Part shown: piece after piece, positions 46,729-55,601 of the stretch
Layout of the letters: each line of letters opens with the position of its first letter
Position numbering within the stretch: position 1 is the first letter of the stretch
Position numbers and translations under genes: made by a program
Notes under the pieces: model-generated
What the model was told of the DNA's origin: nothing
Databases searched by the model: none
Seen by the model: only the letters and a program-made list of their open reading frames with translations
NCBI RefSeq assembly: GCF_003480435.1
Contig: NZ_QUJB01000001.1
Coordinates: 248,001-312,000 of the forward strand
Direction of reading: 5' to 3'
Length of the DNA: 64,000 nucleotides
Source: Clostridium sp. AM30-24
Lineage (GTDB): Bacteria > Bacillota > Clostridia > Lachnospirales > Lachnospiraceae

Positions 46729-47046
46729 TTATTCCTCAGCGTACTCTTCTTCTTTTTTGATCTCTTCCGGAGTTCTATCTTTTACTTCGAAATCTGTCTC
46801 GATCTCCGGCTCCTCATCCTCTGTGAGGATCTTTACCTTCTGCTCATAAAGCTCCTGAACAGCTGTGGAGAGCGGTTTCTTTCCTGCAGCGCCTGCTACT
46901 AACGGCTCGTCACCTGCGATGAGCTGTCTCGCACGCTTGGATGCTGCGATAACGATGGAATAACGGCTCTGGACTACCGGCTGCTCGCCCGGCTCAACGT
47001 CGCTGTTTACGGCTTCAATTAAGTCTGTATAAGACGGATGTAACAT
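46729..47046 (-). CDS. rpoZ: RNA polymerase omega subunit
   Basis: Omega stabilises beta-prime in RNA polymerase. The conserved core is SRYSIVIAASKRARQLIAGDE, followed by KPLSTAVQELYEQKVKI, then an acidic tail. 105 residues, with an extended start MLHPSYTDLIEAVNSDVEPG, are typical of Clostridia. It lies 90 bases after gmk on the same strand; the gmk-rpoZ pairing is conserved in Firmicutes. Confidence 0.95.
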   Translation of the reverse strand: MLHPSYTDLIEAVNSDVEPGEQPVVQSRYSIVIAASKRARQLIAGDEPLVAGAAGKKPLSTAVQELYEQKVKILTEDEEPEIETDFEVKDRTPEEIKKEEEYAEE

Positions 47047-47136
47047 AAAATATGCCCCTTTCAGATCATGAAATTAAAAAGTTCTTAAATATCTGAAGTA
47101 TCCGGTTTTACACATGGTATTTTTCGGATACATTCT

Positions 47137-47763
47137 TTATTTTGTCATATCGTGCAGCTCCTGCTTCATTCTCGCCACGAGGTCTGTGTTCGCAGGCTCT
47201 TTAAAGTGGCTGGAACGGATCAGGCTGTGAAGGTCTTCCACACAGGTGTCCACATCATCGTTGACAACGATATAGTCGTAGGAATCCATTCCATCGGACT
47301 CCTCCGCGGCACGGCGGAGACGTTTCTCGATTACTTCCGCACTTTCCGTTCCGCGTCCGATCAGACGTTTTTTTAAGTCTTTTGCGGTCGGAGGTACGAT
47401 AAATACGAGAAGGGCGTCCGGGAACTTCTTCTTGATATTCAACGCTCCCTGAATCTCGATCTCAAGGATCACGTCTTTTCCCGCAGCCATCTTATCTTCC
47501 ACATATTTTCTGGGTGTTCCATAATAATGGTCCACATAGCGCGCGTACTCGATCAGCTCATCGTTTCTGATCATATCCTCAAACTGGGATTCTGTGAGGA
47601 AGAAATACTCTCTTCCGTTTTCCTCACCCGGTCTCGGGCTTCTTGTTGTGGCCGATACAGAAAGCGCGTAGTTATCATATTTTTCTAAAAGCGCCTTCAT
47701 CACGGTTCCTTTTCCAGCTCCTGAGAACCCGGAAACTACAACGAGGACTCCTTTTGTCTGCAT
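47137..47763 (-). CDS. gmk: Guanylate kinase
   Basis: Gmk phosphorylates GMP to GDP. The P-loop VSGFSGAGKGT lies at residues 10-20, with the GMP-binding SVSATTRSPRPGEENGREYF and a lid near ESAEVIEKRLRRA. I start at ATG 47763 (GGGGG eight bases upstream) rather than at TTG 47787, giving 208 residues. YicC precedes it; RemA, often found between the two genes, is absent. Confidence 0.96.
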   Translation of the reverse strand: MQTKGVLVVVSGFSGAGKGTVMKALLEKYDNYALSVSATTRSPRPGEENGREYFFLTESQFEDMIRNDELIEYARYVDHYYGTPRKYVEDKMAAGKDVILEIEIQGALNIKKKFPDALLVFIVPPTAKDLKKRLIGRGTESAEVIEKRLRRAAEESDGMDSYDYIVVNDDVDTCVEDLHSLIRSSHFKEPANTDLVARMKQELHDMTK

Positions 47764-47779
47764 TACAAATGCCCCCTGA

Positions 47780-48658
47780 TCATTCAATATTCTGGATCTG
47801 CTCTCTTACCTTCTCGACCTCAGTCTTTAAGAGGATCGCGCGGTCAGAGATCTCAAGATCCGTGGATTTCGAGAGGATCGTATTTGCCTCCCGGTTCATC
47901 TCCTGGGCGATAAAATCGAGCTTTCTTCCGACACTGCCGCCGGCCAAAAGTTCCTTCTTCATTCCCTCGATGTGACTTCTCAAACGGACAGTCTCCTCAT
48001 CCACACAGATCTTATCGGCAAAGATCGTAACCTCCGTCGCGATCCTGGAATCGTCCACAGAGGCGGAAGCGAGAAGTTCTTTCACCTTGTCCTCTAACTT
48101 CTGGCGGTACTCCGCGATCACCTTTGGGGAACGCTCCTCGATAAAATCAACTAATTCCAGCATATGGTCAAGCTTTCCGATCAGGTCGTTCTTTAAATTC
48201 TCTCCCTCACGGATCCTGGACTCCACAAAGCCCTCGCAGGCCTTAAGTAAAGCATCCTTTAAGAGCTCCCACATATGCTCTTCGTCCTCCGGAACCTCCT
48301 CCATCGTGAGGACCTCCGGACACCTTGCCAGCATAGACACTTTTACGTCGTTGTCGATGCCGAAATCATCGGACATCTTTTTAAAGCTGTCCATATATTC
48401 CTGCGCAAGGGATCTGTTATATTTGAGGAATACCTTCGCATCGGTATAATCCTCGTAGGTTACAAATATATCTACTTTTCCCCTCTGGATATGATCCTTT
48501 AAGAGGGTACGCATGGATGCCTCGAAGTAATTGAATTTCTTCGGCATCTTAATTCCCAGATCCAGATACCGGTGGTTTACCGCCTTTATCTCTACTGAAA
48601 TCTTACACTCGTCCGTCACCATCTCGTGGCGGCCGAATCCGGTCATGCTCTTAATCAT
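47780..48658 (-). CDS. yicC: YicC family protein (endoribonuclease)
   Basis: 292 residues. The YicC family begins MIKSMTGFGRHEMVTDECKI as here and ends in the DUF1732 region EMNREANTILSKSTD. The E. coli relative has endoribonuclease activity and promotes small-RNA decay; the role in Clostridia is unproven. ATG at 48658 follows GAGG; a strong promoter (48692-48720) lies just upstream. Confidence 0.9.
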   Translation of the reverse strand: MIKSMTGFGRHEMVTDECKISVEIKAVNHRYLDLGIKMPKKFNYFEASMRTLLKDHIQRGKVDIFVTYEDYTDAKVFLKYNRSLAQEYMDSFKKMSDDFGIDNDVKVSMLARCPEVLTMEEVPEDEEHMWELLKDALLKACEGFVESRIREGENLKNDLIGKLDHMLELVDFIEERSPKVIAEYRQKLEDKVKELLASASVDDSRIATEVTIFADKICVDEETVRLRSHIEGMKKELLAGGSVGRKLDFIAQEMNREANTILSKSTDLEISDRAILLKTEVEKVREQIQNIE

Positions 48659-48691
48659 CAGACATGCCTCGCTTTCCCATAGATAACTTTT

Positions 48692-48720
48692 ATTATACGG
48701 CAAATAAAAAATACAGTCAA
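48692..48720 (-). promoter_or_regulatory. yicC operon promoter
   Basis: On the minus strand TTGACT (48715-48720) and TATAAT (48692-48697) are 17 bases apart, near consensus. Confidence 0.8.
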
Positions 48721-48770
48721 CCAGATTCTGTAAATCAAAAGATTTATGAACGGGGACCTTATGAACAGGA

Positions 48771-48808
48771 AAACACCCCGGAGCTCCGATCGAAGCTCCG
48801 GGGTGTTT
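48771..48808 (-). terminator. Hairpin ending the citrate lyase operon
   Basis: AAACACCCCGGAGCT and its complement form a perfect 15-bp stem with an 8-base loop. It is followed on the minus strand by TTTTCC, a short U-tract. It lies past the transporter remnant and so ends the whole cit transcript. Confidence 0.75.
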
Positions 48809-48862
48809 GAAAAGAGGGTAGTTTGCAGCCGTCTGTGGGGTAAGAAGAGCGGCCGCTCAATT

Positions 48863-48949
48863 CTATCTGAATTCAAGAATCTTTTTGTAGACCGGAAGCA
48901 TGGACGGAACAACGATCAGGAATGTGGATGCTCCGCCACCGTCAAGATG
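48863..48949 (-). pseudogene. Remnant of a CitMHS-type citrate transporter
   Basis: Directly after citF, in an open frame ending in TAG at 48863-48865, the minus strand encodes GHLDGGGASTFLIVVPSMLP, then VYKKI. This matches an internal membrane segment of CitMHS citrate transporters (from memory, Bacillus CitM has LDGDGSTTYMITTSAMLPLY). Upstream and downstream parts of the transporter are gone. It suggests that a citrate importer once stood in this operon and has been deleted. Identity rests on about 24 residues recognised by eye. Confidence 0.5.
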
Positions 48950-48966
48950 ACCGGTTTCTCGCAGAA

Positions 48967-50538
48967 TTACTGCACATCTGAGGTAAACTCATAATCCTTA
49001 ATCTTTCTGACTACATCAATGATGGTGCCGTCACGGGCCTCGATAACACCGACAACACGGTCATCGAACTGTACCGGATCCGGTGTTCCGACCATGGCAT
49101 ATGCCTTGTCACGAAGCTCCTCGATCGTACAGAACGGAAGATCAACATCCTTCATGCACTCTATGAGGTCCTGTCTTCTCGGGTTGATGGCGATTCCGTA
49201 GTCTGTGATAACAACGTCAACGGACTCACCAGGGGTCGTTACCGTTGTAACATTTGTACAGATTGCCGGGATTCTTCCCTGAAGCAGCGGAGCAATGACG
49301 ATCGTACACTTCGCTCCCGCTGCCGTATCCGGATGTCCGCCCTGGGCACCTGTGATCATGCCATCGGAACCGACAACGACGTTACAGTTAAAGTTTACGT
49401 CAACCTCAAGAGACGCAAGGATCACGAAATCCAGCTTATTGACATAAGCGCCCTTGTTGAACGGGTTCGCGTACTCGGACGCAGAGATCTCGAAGTGGTT
49501 CGGATTTGTCTTGATGGACTCGATGGCACCCTGATCGAAATCCTGGGTATCAACGAGCTTGTTTACGAGGCCTTTCGCCAACAGCTCACACATCGGAGTT
49601 GTGATTCCGCCGAGGCCAAGTCCCATATGGATGCCTCTCTCTTCCATGATCTTTCCGAGGGAGATCGTGGAGGCGATGGAAGCTCCGCCGACACCTGTCT
49701 GGTAGGAGAAACCTTCCTTAAAATATGGGGTGTTGACAACAAACTTTGTGCAGTAATCCGCCATCATGATCTTTCTGACATCCGTTGTCGGTTTTGCAGC
49801 ACCTGTCGCGATCTTTGCCGGATTTCCAATCTCATCTACGACACAAACGTAATCCACATCTACCATGGAGATGCTTGCCGGAATGTTCGGGAACGGAACG
49901 AGACAGTCTGTCACGGCAACAACCTTATCTGCATACTGGGCATCGACCATCGCGTAGGATAATACGCCGCAGTCGCTCTTTCCGCCGTTTGCGCGCATGT
50001 TTCCGTACTCATCACATGTTGGAGCGCCGATGAAGGCGATATCGATATGGACTTCGCCGGACTCGATGGCGCGGACACGTCCGCCGTGGGAGCGCATGAT
50101 CGCAAGGTTTTTTAACCGTCCTGTGGAGATCGCCTCACCGATCTTTCCGCGGACACCGGAGGACTGGATGCCGGTGATGGTGCCATCCTCGATGTACGGA
50201 ACGATCGGATCGTGAGCTTTTCCTAAAGAGCTTGCACAGATCGTGATGTCCTTGATGCCCATCTTATGAACCTCTTCCATGACCATGTTTACCACATAGT
50301 CACCCTCGCGGAAATGATGATGGAAGGAAAGGACCATGCCGTCCTTAATGCCGCATTTTACAAGGGCATCATGGATGTTCTCGACAAGCTTGCTTCTTGT
50401 CGGATCGTTTAATGTACGGACGGTCGGAGCCGCCTTTGTATATTCGTAATTATCGTAGGCATAGACGCCCTTAAACGGCTCCTTGCCTGTTGCTTTTAAG
50501 ACCTCTTCGGGAATTTCTCTTCCAACTGCATTGATCAT
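48967..50538 (-). CDS. citF: Citrate lyase alpha subunit (citrate CoA-transferase)
   Basis: CitF transfers the acyl-carrier thioester from acetyl to citrate. The 523-residue length is standard. Recognisable CoA-transferase parts include KDGMVLSFHHHFREGDYVVN near the N-terminus, VGSDGMITGAQGGHPDTAAG, and ITDYGIAINPRR near the C-terminus. It is the last gene of citDEF, and a ribosome site AAGGGGG precedes the ATG. Confidence 0.95.
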   Translation of the reverse strand: MINAVGREIPEEVLKATGKEPFKGVYAYDNYEYTKAAPTVRTLNDPTRSKLVENIHDALVKCGIKDGMVLSFHHHFREGDYVVNMVMEEVHKMGIKDITICASSLGKAHDPIVPYIEDGTITGIQSSGVRGKIGEAISTGRLKNLAIMRSHGGRVRAIESGEVHIDIAFIGAPTCDEYGNMRANGGKSDCGVLSYAMVDAQYADKVVAVTDCLVPFPNIPASISMVDVDYVCVVDEIGNPAKIATGAAKPTTDVRKIMMADYCTKFVVNTPYFKEGFSYQTGVGGASIASTISLGKIMEERGIHMGLGLGGITTPMCELLAKGLVNKLVDTQDFDQGAIESIKTNPNHFEISASEYANPFNKGAYVNKLDFVILASLEVDVNFNCNVVVGSDGMITGAQGGHPDTAAGAKCTIVIAPLLQGRIPAICTNVTTVTTPGESVDVVITDYGIAINPRRQDLIECMKDVDLPFCTIEELRDKAYAMVGTPDPVQFDDRVVGVIEARDGTIIDVVRKIKDYEFTSDVQ

Positions 50539-50539
50539 C

Positions 50540-51439
50540 TTATAAATCCCCCTTATAAACGCCTGCTGCTTTCGCCATGGCGAGTGTTCTCTTTGCTCCG
50601 TCGTAGAATGCGATGTCGATCATCTTTCCGTCAACGGTGAAGACTCCGATTCCCTTTGCCTTCTTGTCATCGATCTCGCGGACAACCTTCTCCGCAAAGA
50701 TGATCTCTTTTTCCGACGGTGTGAAGACCTTATGGACGATGGCGATCTGTCTCGGGTTTACGAGAGACTTTCCGTCGAAGCCCATCATCTTGATCATTCT
50801 TGTCTCATTCTCGAAACCTTCCATGTCGTCAAGGTTTGTGAACACTGTATCCCAGCACTGGACACCTGCCGCTCTCGCCGCCATGATCATGTGCTGTCTC
50901 GCTCCCATGAGCTCCACTCCGGTTCCTGTGATCGTTGTCTGGAGGTCCTTTGTGTAATCTCCGCCGGATAAAGCGATTCCGATAAGTCTGTCAGAAGACT
51001 GACATACCTCCAAGGCATTTAAAACACCTTTGCAGGACTCTAAGGCTGCCATTAAGAGCGTGCTTCCCTCCGGGCGTCCAAACTCTTTCTCTGCCGCAAG
51101 GACATGTTCCTCAACAGTCTTAACATCCTGTGCTGTCTCGGTCTTTGCGATACGGATCGTATCAGCACCTCCGGCAACACAGACACGGATATCCTCTTTC
51201 CAGTGCGGGGTATCAAGACCATTGATTCTTACGACTCTCTCAACACCGCGGTAATCGATCTCCTGAAGTGCATGATATAAGGAATATCTCGCTGCGTCCT
51301 TCTGGTTCTCGGCAACTGCGTCCTCAAGGTCTAACATGATGGAGTCCGGTTTATAGATATACGGATCCTTGATGAGGCCCGGTTTCTGGCAGTTTAAAAA
51401 CATCATGGATCTTCTTAAGCGTTTTTTATTCGGATGCAT
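50540..51439 (-). CDS. citE: Citrate lyase beta subunit
   Basis: CitE cleaves citryl-ACP to oxaloacetate and acetyl-ACP. It is an HpcH/HpaI aldolase-fold enzyme. Seen are SMMFLNCQKPGLIKDPYIYK at the start, the metal-binding SIMLDLEDAVAENQKDAARY, and ALSGGDYTKDLQTTITGTG. I start at ATG 51439, sharing bases with the citD stop (TAATG), giving 300 residues; the longer frame to 51502 is inside citD. Confidence 0.95.
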   Translation of the reverse strand: MHPNKKRLRRSMMFLNCQKPGLIKDPYIYKPDSIMLDLEDAVAENQKDAARYSLYHALQEIDYRGVERVVRINGLDTPHWKEDIRVCVAGGADTIRIAKTETAQDVKTVEEHVLAAEKEFGRPEGSTLLMAALESCKGVLNALEVCQSSDRLIGIALSGGDYTKDLQTTITGTGVELMGARQHMIMAARAAGVQCWDTVFTNLDDMEGFENETRMIKMMGFDGKSLVNPRQIAIVHKVFTPSEKEIIFAEKVVREIDDKKAKGIGVFTVDGKMIDIAFYDGAKRTLAMAKAAGVYKGDL

Positions 51440-51738
51440 TATTTGATGACACCTCCCCACGGAAGATTTTCGGTGATTCCGTTGGAACGGTAAACCGCAC
51501 ACTCAACTCTCGCCTTTAAGGTACAGTCGAGAGCTCCCTTATCGAAGATCGTGACCTTCGCGTTGTCAACACCGAGACGGTCCAGCGTCTCTAATGTGAC
51601 TTTTCTGATCTGTCTGCCGTACTGATGGATCACGCTGCTCTCGATGGTGAGCTCGATCGTTCCATCGCCCGGTTCAACAGTGACCTGGGCATCGCTGGAT
51701 TCCAGTGTGCCGGCCATGGCTGTCTTCTTGATTTCCAT
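51439..51738 (-). CDS. citD: Citrate lyase acyl carrier protein (gamma subunit)
   Basis: CitD carries the 2'-(5''-phosphoribosyl)-3'-dephospho-CoA arm. In MEIKKTAMAGTLESSDAQVT, Ser14 is the attachment site by analogy with characterised CitD. 99 residues. It heads the operon with AGGAGG before the ATG, and is followed without gap by citE. A promoter lies at 51913-51942. Confidence 0.95.
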   Translation of the reverse strand: MEIKKTAMAGTLESSDAQVTVEPGDGTIELTIESSVIHQYGRQIRKVTLETLDRLGVDNAKVTIFDKGALDCTLKARVECAVYRSNGITENLPWGGVIK

Positions 51739-51912
51739 TTAATCCCCTCCTGTGATCATTCACGGTCGGCAGCCATTTTTCAGGCGGCCGCATGGTCCGC
51801 TGTTGTCATTCCTATGTATATCCCGCTGCCGGACCTTCCGTTTTTCTTTTTATGCAGGATACACAAAATCACTTTTGTTTCCTGCCTTAGTTCTATAACT
51901 TTCAATGGCTTT

Positions 51913-51942
51913 ACTATATCACTTGTATTTTTTTTAATCCAA
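51913..51942 (-). promoter_or_regulatory. citDEF promoter
   Basis: On the minus strand TTGGAT (51937-51942) and TATAGT (51913-51918) are 18 bases apart across an A8 tract. The weak match fits activator-dependent expression. Confidence 0.6.
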
Positions 51943-52007
51943 TACATATCCGTCTATGGGGAATATAGGAGAATTCTTATGGGGAGATACGTGTCTTTTT
52001 CCGTGCG

Positions 52008-52036
52008 TTGAATTTTTAAGGAAGATATGTTAAAAT
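52008..52036 (+). promoter_or_regulatory. LysR gene promoter
   Basis: TTGAAT (52008-52013) and TAAAAT (52031-52036) are 17 bases apart. Confidence 0.65.
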
Positions 52037-52089
52037 ATAGGGACGCAAACGATCCCGTATCGTTCCGGTTCTGGAAAGGAGTGCCCCAC

Positions 52090-53004
52090 ATGAATGAAAA
52101 ACATATGCAGTACGTACTGACCGTCTTAAAAGAAGGCAGCTTTACGAATGCGGCAAAGAAACTCTATGTCTCCCAGCCCTCTTTGAGCCAGATCATAAAG
52201 ACGGCGGAAAGCAATCTCGGCGCTCCGATCTTTAACCGTTCTACCGATCCGATCACCCTGACGCCCGCGGGACAGCTCTATGTGGAAGCAGCAAGACAGG
52301 TCACAACGATCTCCACGAATCTTGTAAAGCAGGTGGAAGAACTCAGCAATGAGGAATTCGGAAAGATCCGTCTTGGTATCTCTGTTCAGCGCGGCATGGA
52401 GCTTTTACCGGAATTATATCCGCGTTTTAAAAAACGATTCCCCCATGTGGAGATCGAGCTTCACGAGCAGGGGTCCGCGACGATGGAAAAAAGTGTTCTG
52501 GAGGGGGAGGTCGGAATCGCACTCCTGACCACGTTTCCGAAGCATGCGGATCTATATTATGACCTGATCCAGGAGGAACAGCTCGTTCTCATCGTGAACA
52601 GAGACTGCGCACTCGCAAAACGGATCCGGCCCGGAACGCCTATCGATATTTTAGAGGCAAAGGATGAGACCTTTGTCTCCAGCCGCCCCGGACACTCCGT
52701 CCGGTCGATTCAGGACGCTCTCTTCATCACAAGAGATATGAAGCCGAAGATCGATCTTGAGACGATCAGCATTGAGATCGGAAAACATGTAGTAGCGTCG
52801 AGTCCCGTTGTTATGGCATGTCCCGACGCCTATGTGGATACCTCCAACTCCGCGGAATCTCCTTACTTTTCCTATCCGATCCTCGGTGTAGAGAATCCGC
52901 GGCACTTCTATGCCTGCTACCGGAAGGACATGTATCTGACAAAATATATGAAGGGATTTCTCGAGGTCCTGCATGCGCTCCGCAATCCGGCAAAAAACAC
53001 TTAA
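52090..53004 (+). CDS. LysR family transcriptional regulator, probably of citrate lyase
   Basis: 304 residues. The N-terminal winged helix-turn-helix reads KEGSFTNAAKKLYVSQPSLS, and the C-terminal substrate-binding fold begins around residue 90 (EFGKIRLGISVQRGMELLPE). It is divergent from citDEF and followed by citX, so it most likely controls citrate fermentation; the coinducer may be citrate. I start at ATG 52090 (AAAGGAG upstream); the earlier ATG at 52027 sits within the promoter region. Confidence 0.88.
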   Translation: MNEKHMQYVLTVLKEGSFTNAAKKLYVSQPSLSQIIKTAESNLGAPIFNRSTDPITLTPAGQLYVEAARQVTTISTNLVKQVEELSNEEFGKIRLGISVQRGMELLPELYPRFKKRFPHVEIELHEQGSATMEKSVLEGEVGIALLTTFPKHADLYYDLIQEEQLVLIVNRDCALAKRIRPGTPIDILEAKDETFVSSRPGHSVRSIQDALFITRDMKPKIDLETISIEIGKHVVASSPVVMACPDAYVDTSNSAESPYFSYPILGVENPRHFYACYRKDMYLTKYMKGFLEVLHALRNPAKNT

Positions 53005-53049
53005 CGGATCCTGCACGGAGTCTCCGTATTTTCAGAATTTGAGGTTTAT

Positions 53050-53619
53050 ATGGAACATTTTTTATTGAGTGATACAGAAAAAGAAGAATTAAAACAGTTT
53101 ATCGGTGCGGAGGCAGAACTGCCGGATATGCTCAATGCCAGAGAGCGGCGTGTCTGGGTACAGGAGAAACTTCTCGCGGAATATTCAGGAGTTCTCGTCT
53201 CCTTCACCCTGAATATTCCGGGTCCTGTGAAGGTCCTTCCCTATGTGCCGGAGACCTTTGAACTTGCGTTGAAGGAGATCCTTCAGGCGTTATCCGCTTC
53301 TGGTATCCCGGTCTTAAAGCGCAGTCTGATCCTGGATCGGACAGGTCCGGAGGCCTTCTTATGCGTGGACGCGGATGCCCTTGATGTAAAGCGTCTGCTG
53401 GTACCGTTGGAGGATGTGTCAAAGCTTGGACGTCTTTACGATATCGACATCATCGGACGGGATGGGAAAAAGATCTCCCGAAGTGATATCGGAAAACCGG
53501 GACGGAACTGTCTGCTCTGCGGACGCCCTGCAAGGGAGTGTTCCAGAAGCCGGACACATTCCGTGGCGGAACTGACATCCGCGATCGAGAAGATTTTTAA
53601 GGAAAACTTTGCCGGATAA
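53050..53619 (+). CDS. citX: Apo-citrate lyase phosphoribosyl-dephospho-CoA transferase
   Basis: CitX attaches the prosthetic group to CitD. The 189-residue protein has SFTLNIPGPVKVLPYVPETF, the conserved LEDVSKLGRLYDIDIIGRDG, and the Cys cluster NCLLCGRPARECSRSRTHSV. It is 45 bases after the LysR gene and separated from its substrate's gene by the divergent promoters. citG (which makes the prosthetic precursor) and citC (acetyl-citrate lyase ligase) are not in the window. Confidence 0.92.
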   Translation: MEHFLLSDTEKEELKQFIGAEAELPDMLNARERRVWVQEKLLAEYSGVLVSFTLNIPGPVKVLPYVPETFELALKEILQALSASGIPVLKRSLILDRTGPEAFLCVDADALDVKRLLVPLEDVSKLGRLYDIDIIGRDGKKISRSDIGKPGRNCLLCGRPARECSRSRTHSVAELTSAIEKIFKENFAG

Positions 53620-53657
53620 TGTTCCACCGGAAATCGGTTAAGGCCTTATCTCCTTCC

Positions 53658-53685
53658 TTGTCCGGCATTCCATATTTTGTATAAA
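53658..53685 (+). promoter_or_regulatory. Possible rqcH promoter
   Basis: TTGTCC (53658-53663) and TATAAA (53680-53685) are 16 bases apart, about 85 bases before the start. Confidence 0.4.
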
Positions 53686-53768
53686 ATCTATATAGAGACA
53701 GCAGATTCCACAGTCACGGTTTTTGACATTTCAGACGGAGCTGTTGTCAGAAAGGAACCACCACAACA

Positions 53769-55508
53769 ATGGCATTTGACGGAATTGTGATCGCGAATCT
53801 GGTCCGCGATCTAAACGATAAGATCGTCTCCGGCAGGATCTCAAAGATCGCCCAGCCGGAAAAGGACGAATTACTTTTTACGATAAAAGGAAACCGGGAG
53901 AACGTGCGGCTGCTCGTCTCAGCCAACGCCAGTCTCCCGCTTCTCTATTTTACGGCAAACAATAAACCGAGCCCGATGACGGCCCCGAACTTCTGTATGC
54001 TCTTAAGAAAGCATATCGCCAATGGCAGGATTATCTCTGTCACCCAGCCAGGGCTGGAGCGGATCGTCCGGATCGAGGTGGAGCATCTGGATGAGATGGG
54101 CGATCTCAGAAGAAAATTTATCGTGATCGAGCTCATGGGAAAACACAGCAATATCATCTTCTGCGATGAGAATAACGTGATCTTAGACAGCATCAAACAT
54201 ATCTCGGCTCAGGTAAGCTCTGTCCGGGAAGTCCTCCCGGGAAGAGATTATTTTATTCCCCACTCCGGTGAGAAGAAGAATCCGCTTACGATCACGGAAA
54301 CGGAATTTAAAGAGCTTCTGCACAGCACACCGCAGAATCTTTCCAAAGCGCTTTACATGGATCTTACCGGCTTAAGTCCCGTGGTTGCCGCTGAGATCTG
54401 CCATCTGGCATCCTTAGACGGGGATATCTCCGCAAAAGAATTTTCCGACGCGGAACTCACACACCTCTTCCACGCGTTCAACTGGATCATGGACGATATC
54501 CGCGAGGGCAATTTCACCCCAAATATTATCTACGAGGGAGAAAAACCCATCGAATTTGCCGCTGTCCCGCTGACGATGATGGAAGGCGGAAATTACAGGA
54601 CTGTGAAGTTTGATTCCATCAGTGAGCTCCTCGAGCGGTACTACGCGGAAAAGAATACGGTATCACGGATCCACCAGAAGTCCACGGATCTTAGAAAGAT
54701 CATCTCCAATGCACTGGAGCGCAGTGTGAGAAAGCTGGATCTTCAGACAAAGCAGCTCAAAGATACCGAAAAACGGGAAAAATACCGGATCTACGGAGAA
54801 CTATTGAATACCTACGGATATGGTCTCTCCGGCGGTGAAAAAAGTTTCAAATGTTTAAATTATTACGACAATACAGAAATTACGATCCCTCTGGATCCGA
54901 CGATGACAGCCCAGGAGAACGCAAAGCGGTATTTCGATAAGTACAATAAACAAAAACGGACCTACGAGGCCGTCACGGAACAGCTCGCGCAGACAAAGGC
55001 GGAGATCGACCATCTGGAATCCATCAGTACCTCCATGGATATCGCAAGGCTGGAGGAGGATCTGGTACAGATCAAGGAAGAGCTTACGGAATACGGCTAT
55101 ATCAAACGCCATTATACCGGAGGAAAAAAGGTAAAGATCACAAGCCGCCCGTTCCACTACCTTTCCAGCGACGGATTCCATATCTATGTCGGAAAAAACA
55201 ACTACCAGAATGAAGAACTCGACTTCAAGTTTGCCAACGGCGGCGACTGGTGGTTTCACGCGAAGGGAATCCCCGGCTCCCATGTGATCGTAAAGACCGA
55301 GGGAAAGGAGCTGCCTGACCGCGTCTTTGAGGAAGCCGGAGCGCTGGCTGCCTATTACTCCAAGGGACGGGGGAACGAGAAGGTGGAAGTCGATTATATC
55401 CAGAGAAAGAATCTGAAAAAAGTTCCCGGCGCTGCTCCCGGTTTCGTTGTGTATCACACGAACTACTCCCTGATGGCTGTACCGGGGATCACGGTGCAGG
55501 AAGTATAA
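53769..55508 (+). CDS. rqcH: Ribosome quality control protein RqcH (NFACT family)
   Basis: RqcH binds stalled 50S-peptidyl-tRNA complexes and recruits tRNA-Ala to add C-terminal alanine tails. At 579 residues it has the NFACT-N domain (MAFDGIVIANLVRDLNDKIV, NFCMLLRKHIANGRI), a long coiled coil from about 320 to 440, and the NFACT-R domain (FHYLSSDGFHIYVGKNNYQN, DWWFHAKGIPGSHVI). In older annotations it is called a fibronectin-binding protein; surface binding is not supported by any signal peptide. It faces the cobalamin operon across a shared terminator. Confidence 0.93.
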   Translation: MAFDGIVIANLVRDLNDKIVSGRISKIAQPEKDELLFTIKGNRENVRLLVSANASLPLLYFTANNKPSPMTAPNFCMLLRKHIANGRIISVTQPGLERIVRIEVEHLDEMGDLRRKFIVIELMGKHSNIIFCDENNVILDSIKHISAQVSSVREVLPGRDYFIPHSGEKKNPLTITETEFKELLHSTPQNLSKALYMDLTGLSPVVAAEICHLASLDGDISAKEFSDAELTHLFHAFNWIMDDIREGNFTPNIIYEGEKPIEFAAVPLTMMEGGNYRTVKFDSISELLERYYAEKNTVSRIHQKSTDLRKIISNALERSVRKLDLQTKQLKDTEKREKYRIYGELLNTYGYGLSGGEKSFKCLNYYDNTEITIPLDPTMTAQENAKRYFDKYNKQKRTYEAVTEQLAQTKAEIDHLESISTSMDIARLEEDLVQIKEELTEYGYIKRHYTGGKKVKITSRPFHYLSSDGFHIYVGKNNYQNEELDFKFANGGDWWFHAKGIPGSHVIVKTEGKELPDRVFEEAGALAAYYSKGRGNEKVEVDYIQRKNLKKVPGAAPGFVVYHTNYSLMAVPGITVQEV

Positions 55509-55525
55509 TTTTATCGTACAAATAG

Positions 55526-55573
55526 AAAATGCCCCAGAGCAGCACCGAATGTGCAAAGCTCTGAGGCATTTTT
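55526..55573. terminator. Bidirectional terminator between rqcH and cbiC
   Basis: AAAATGCCCCAGAGC pairs with GCTCTGAGGCATTTT (one mismatch) around a 17-base loop. TTTTT follows on the plus strand, and an A-rich flank gives a short U-tract on minus. Confidence 0.88.
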
Positions 55574-55601
55574 CTATATCCGTATTCCATCGTATATTCT
55601 T

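Larger units (their letters stand above)
51739..52089. other. Divergent citDEF / LysR regulatory region
   Basis: 351 bases with back-to-back promoters and likely operator sequences. Two direct repeats TATGGGGA (51955-51962 and 51978-51985), 23 bases apart, flank the palindrome AGAATTCT (51970-51977), all between the two promoters. The citD leader is about 170 bases with no recognisable riboswitch. Confidence 0.55.
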
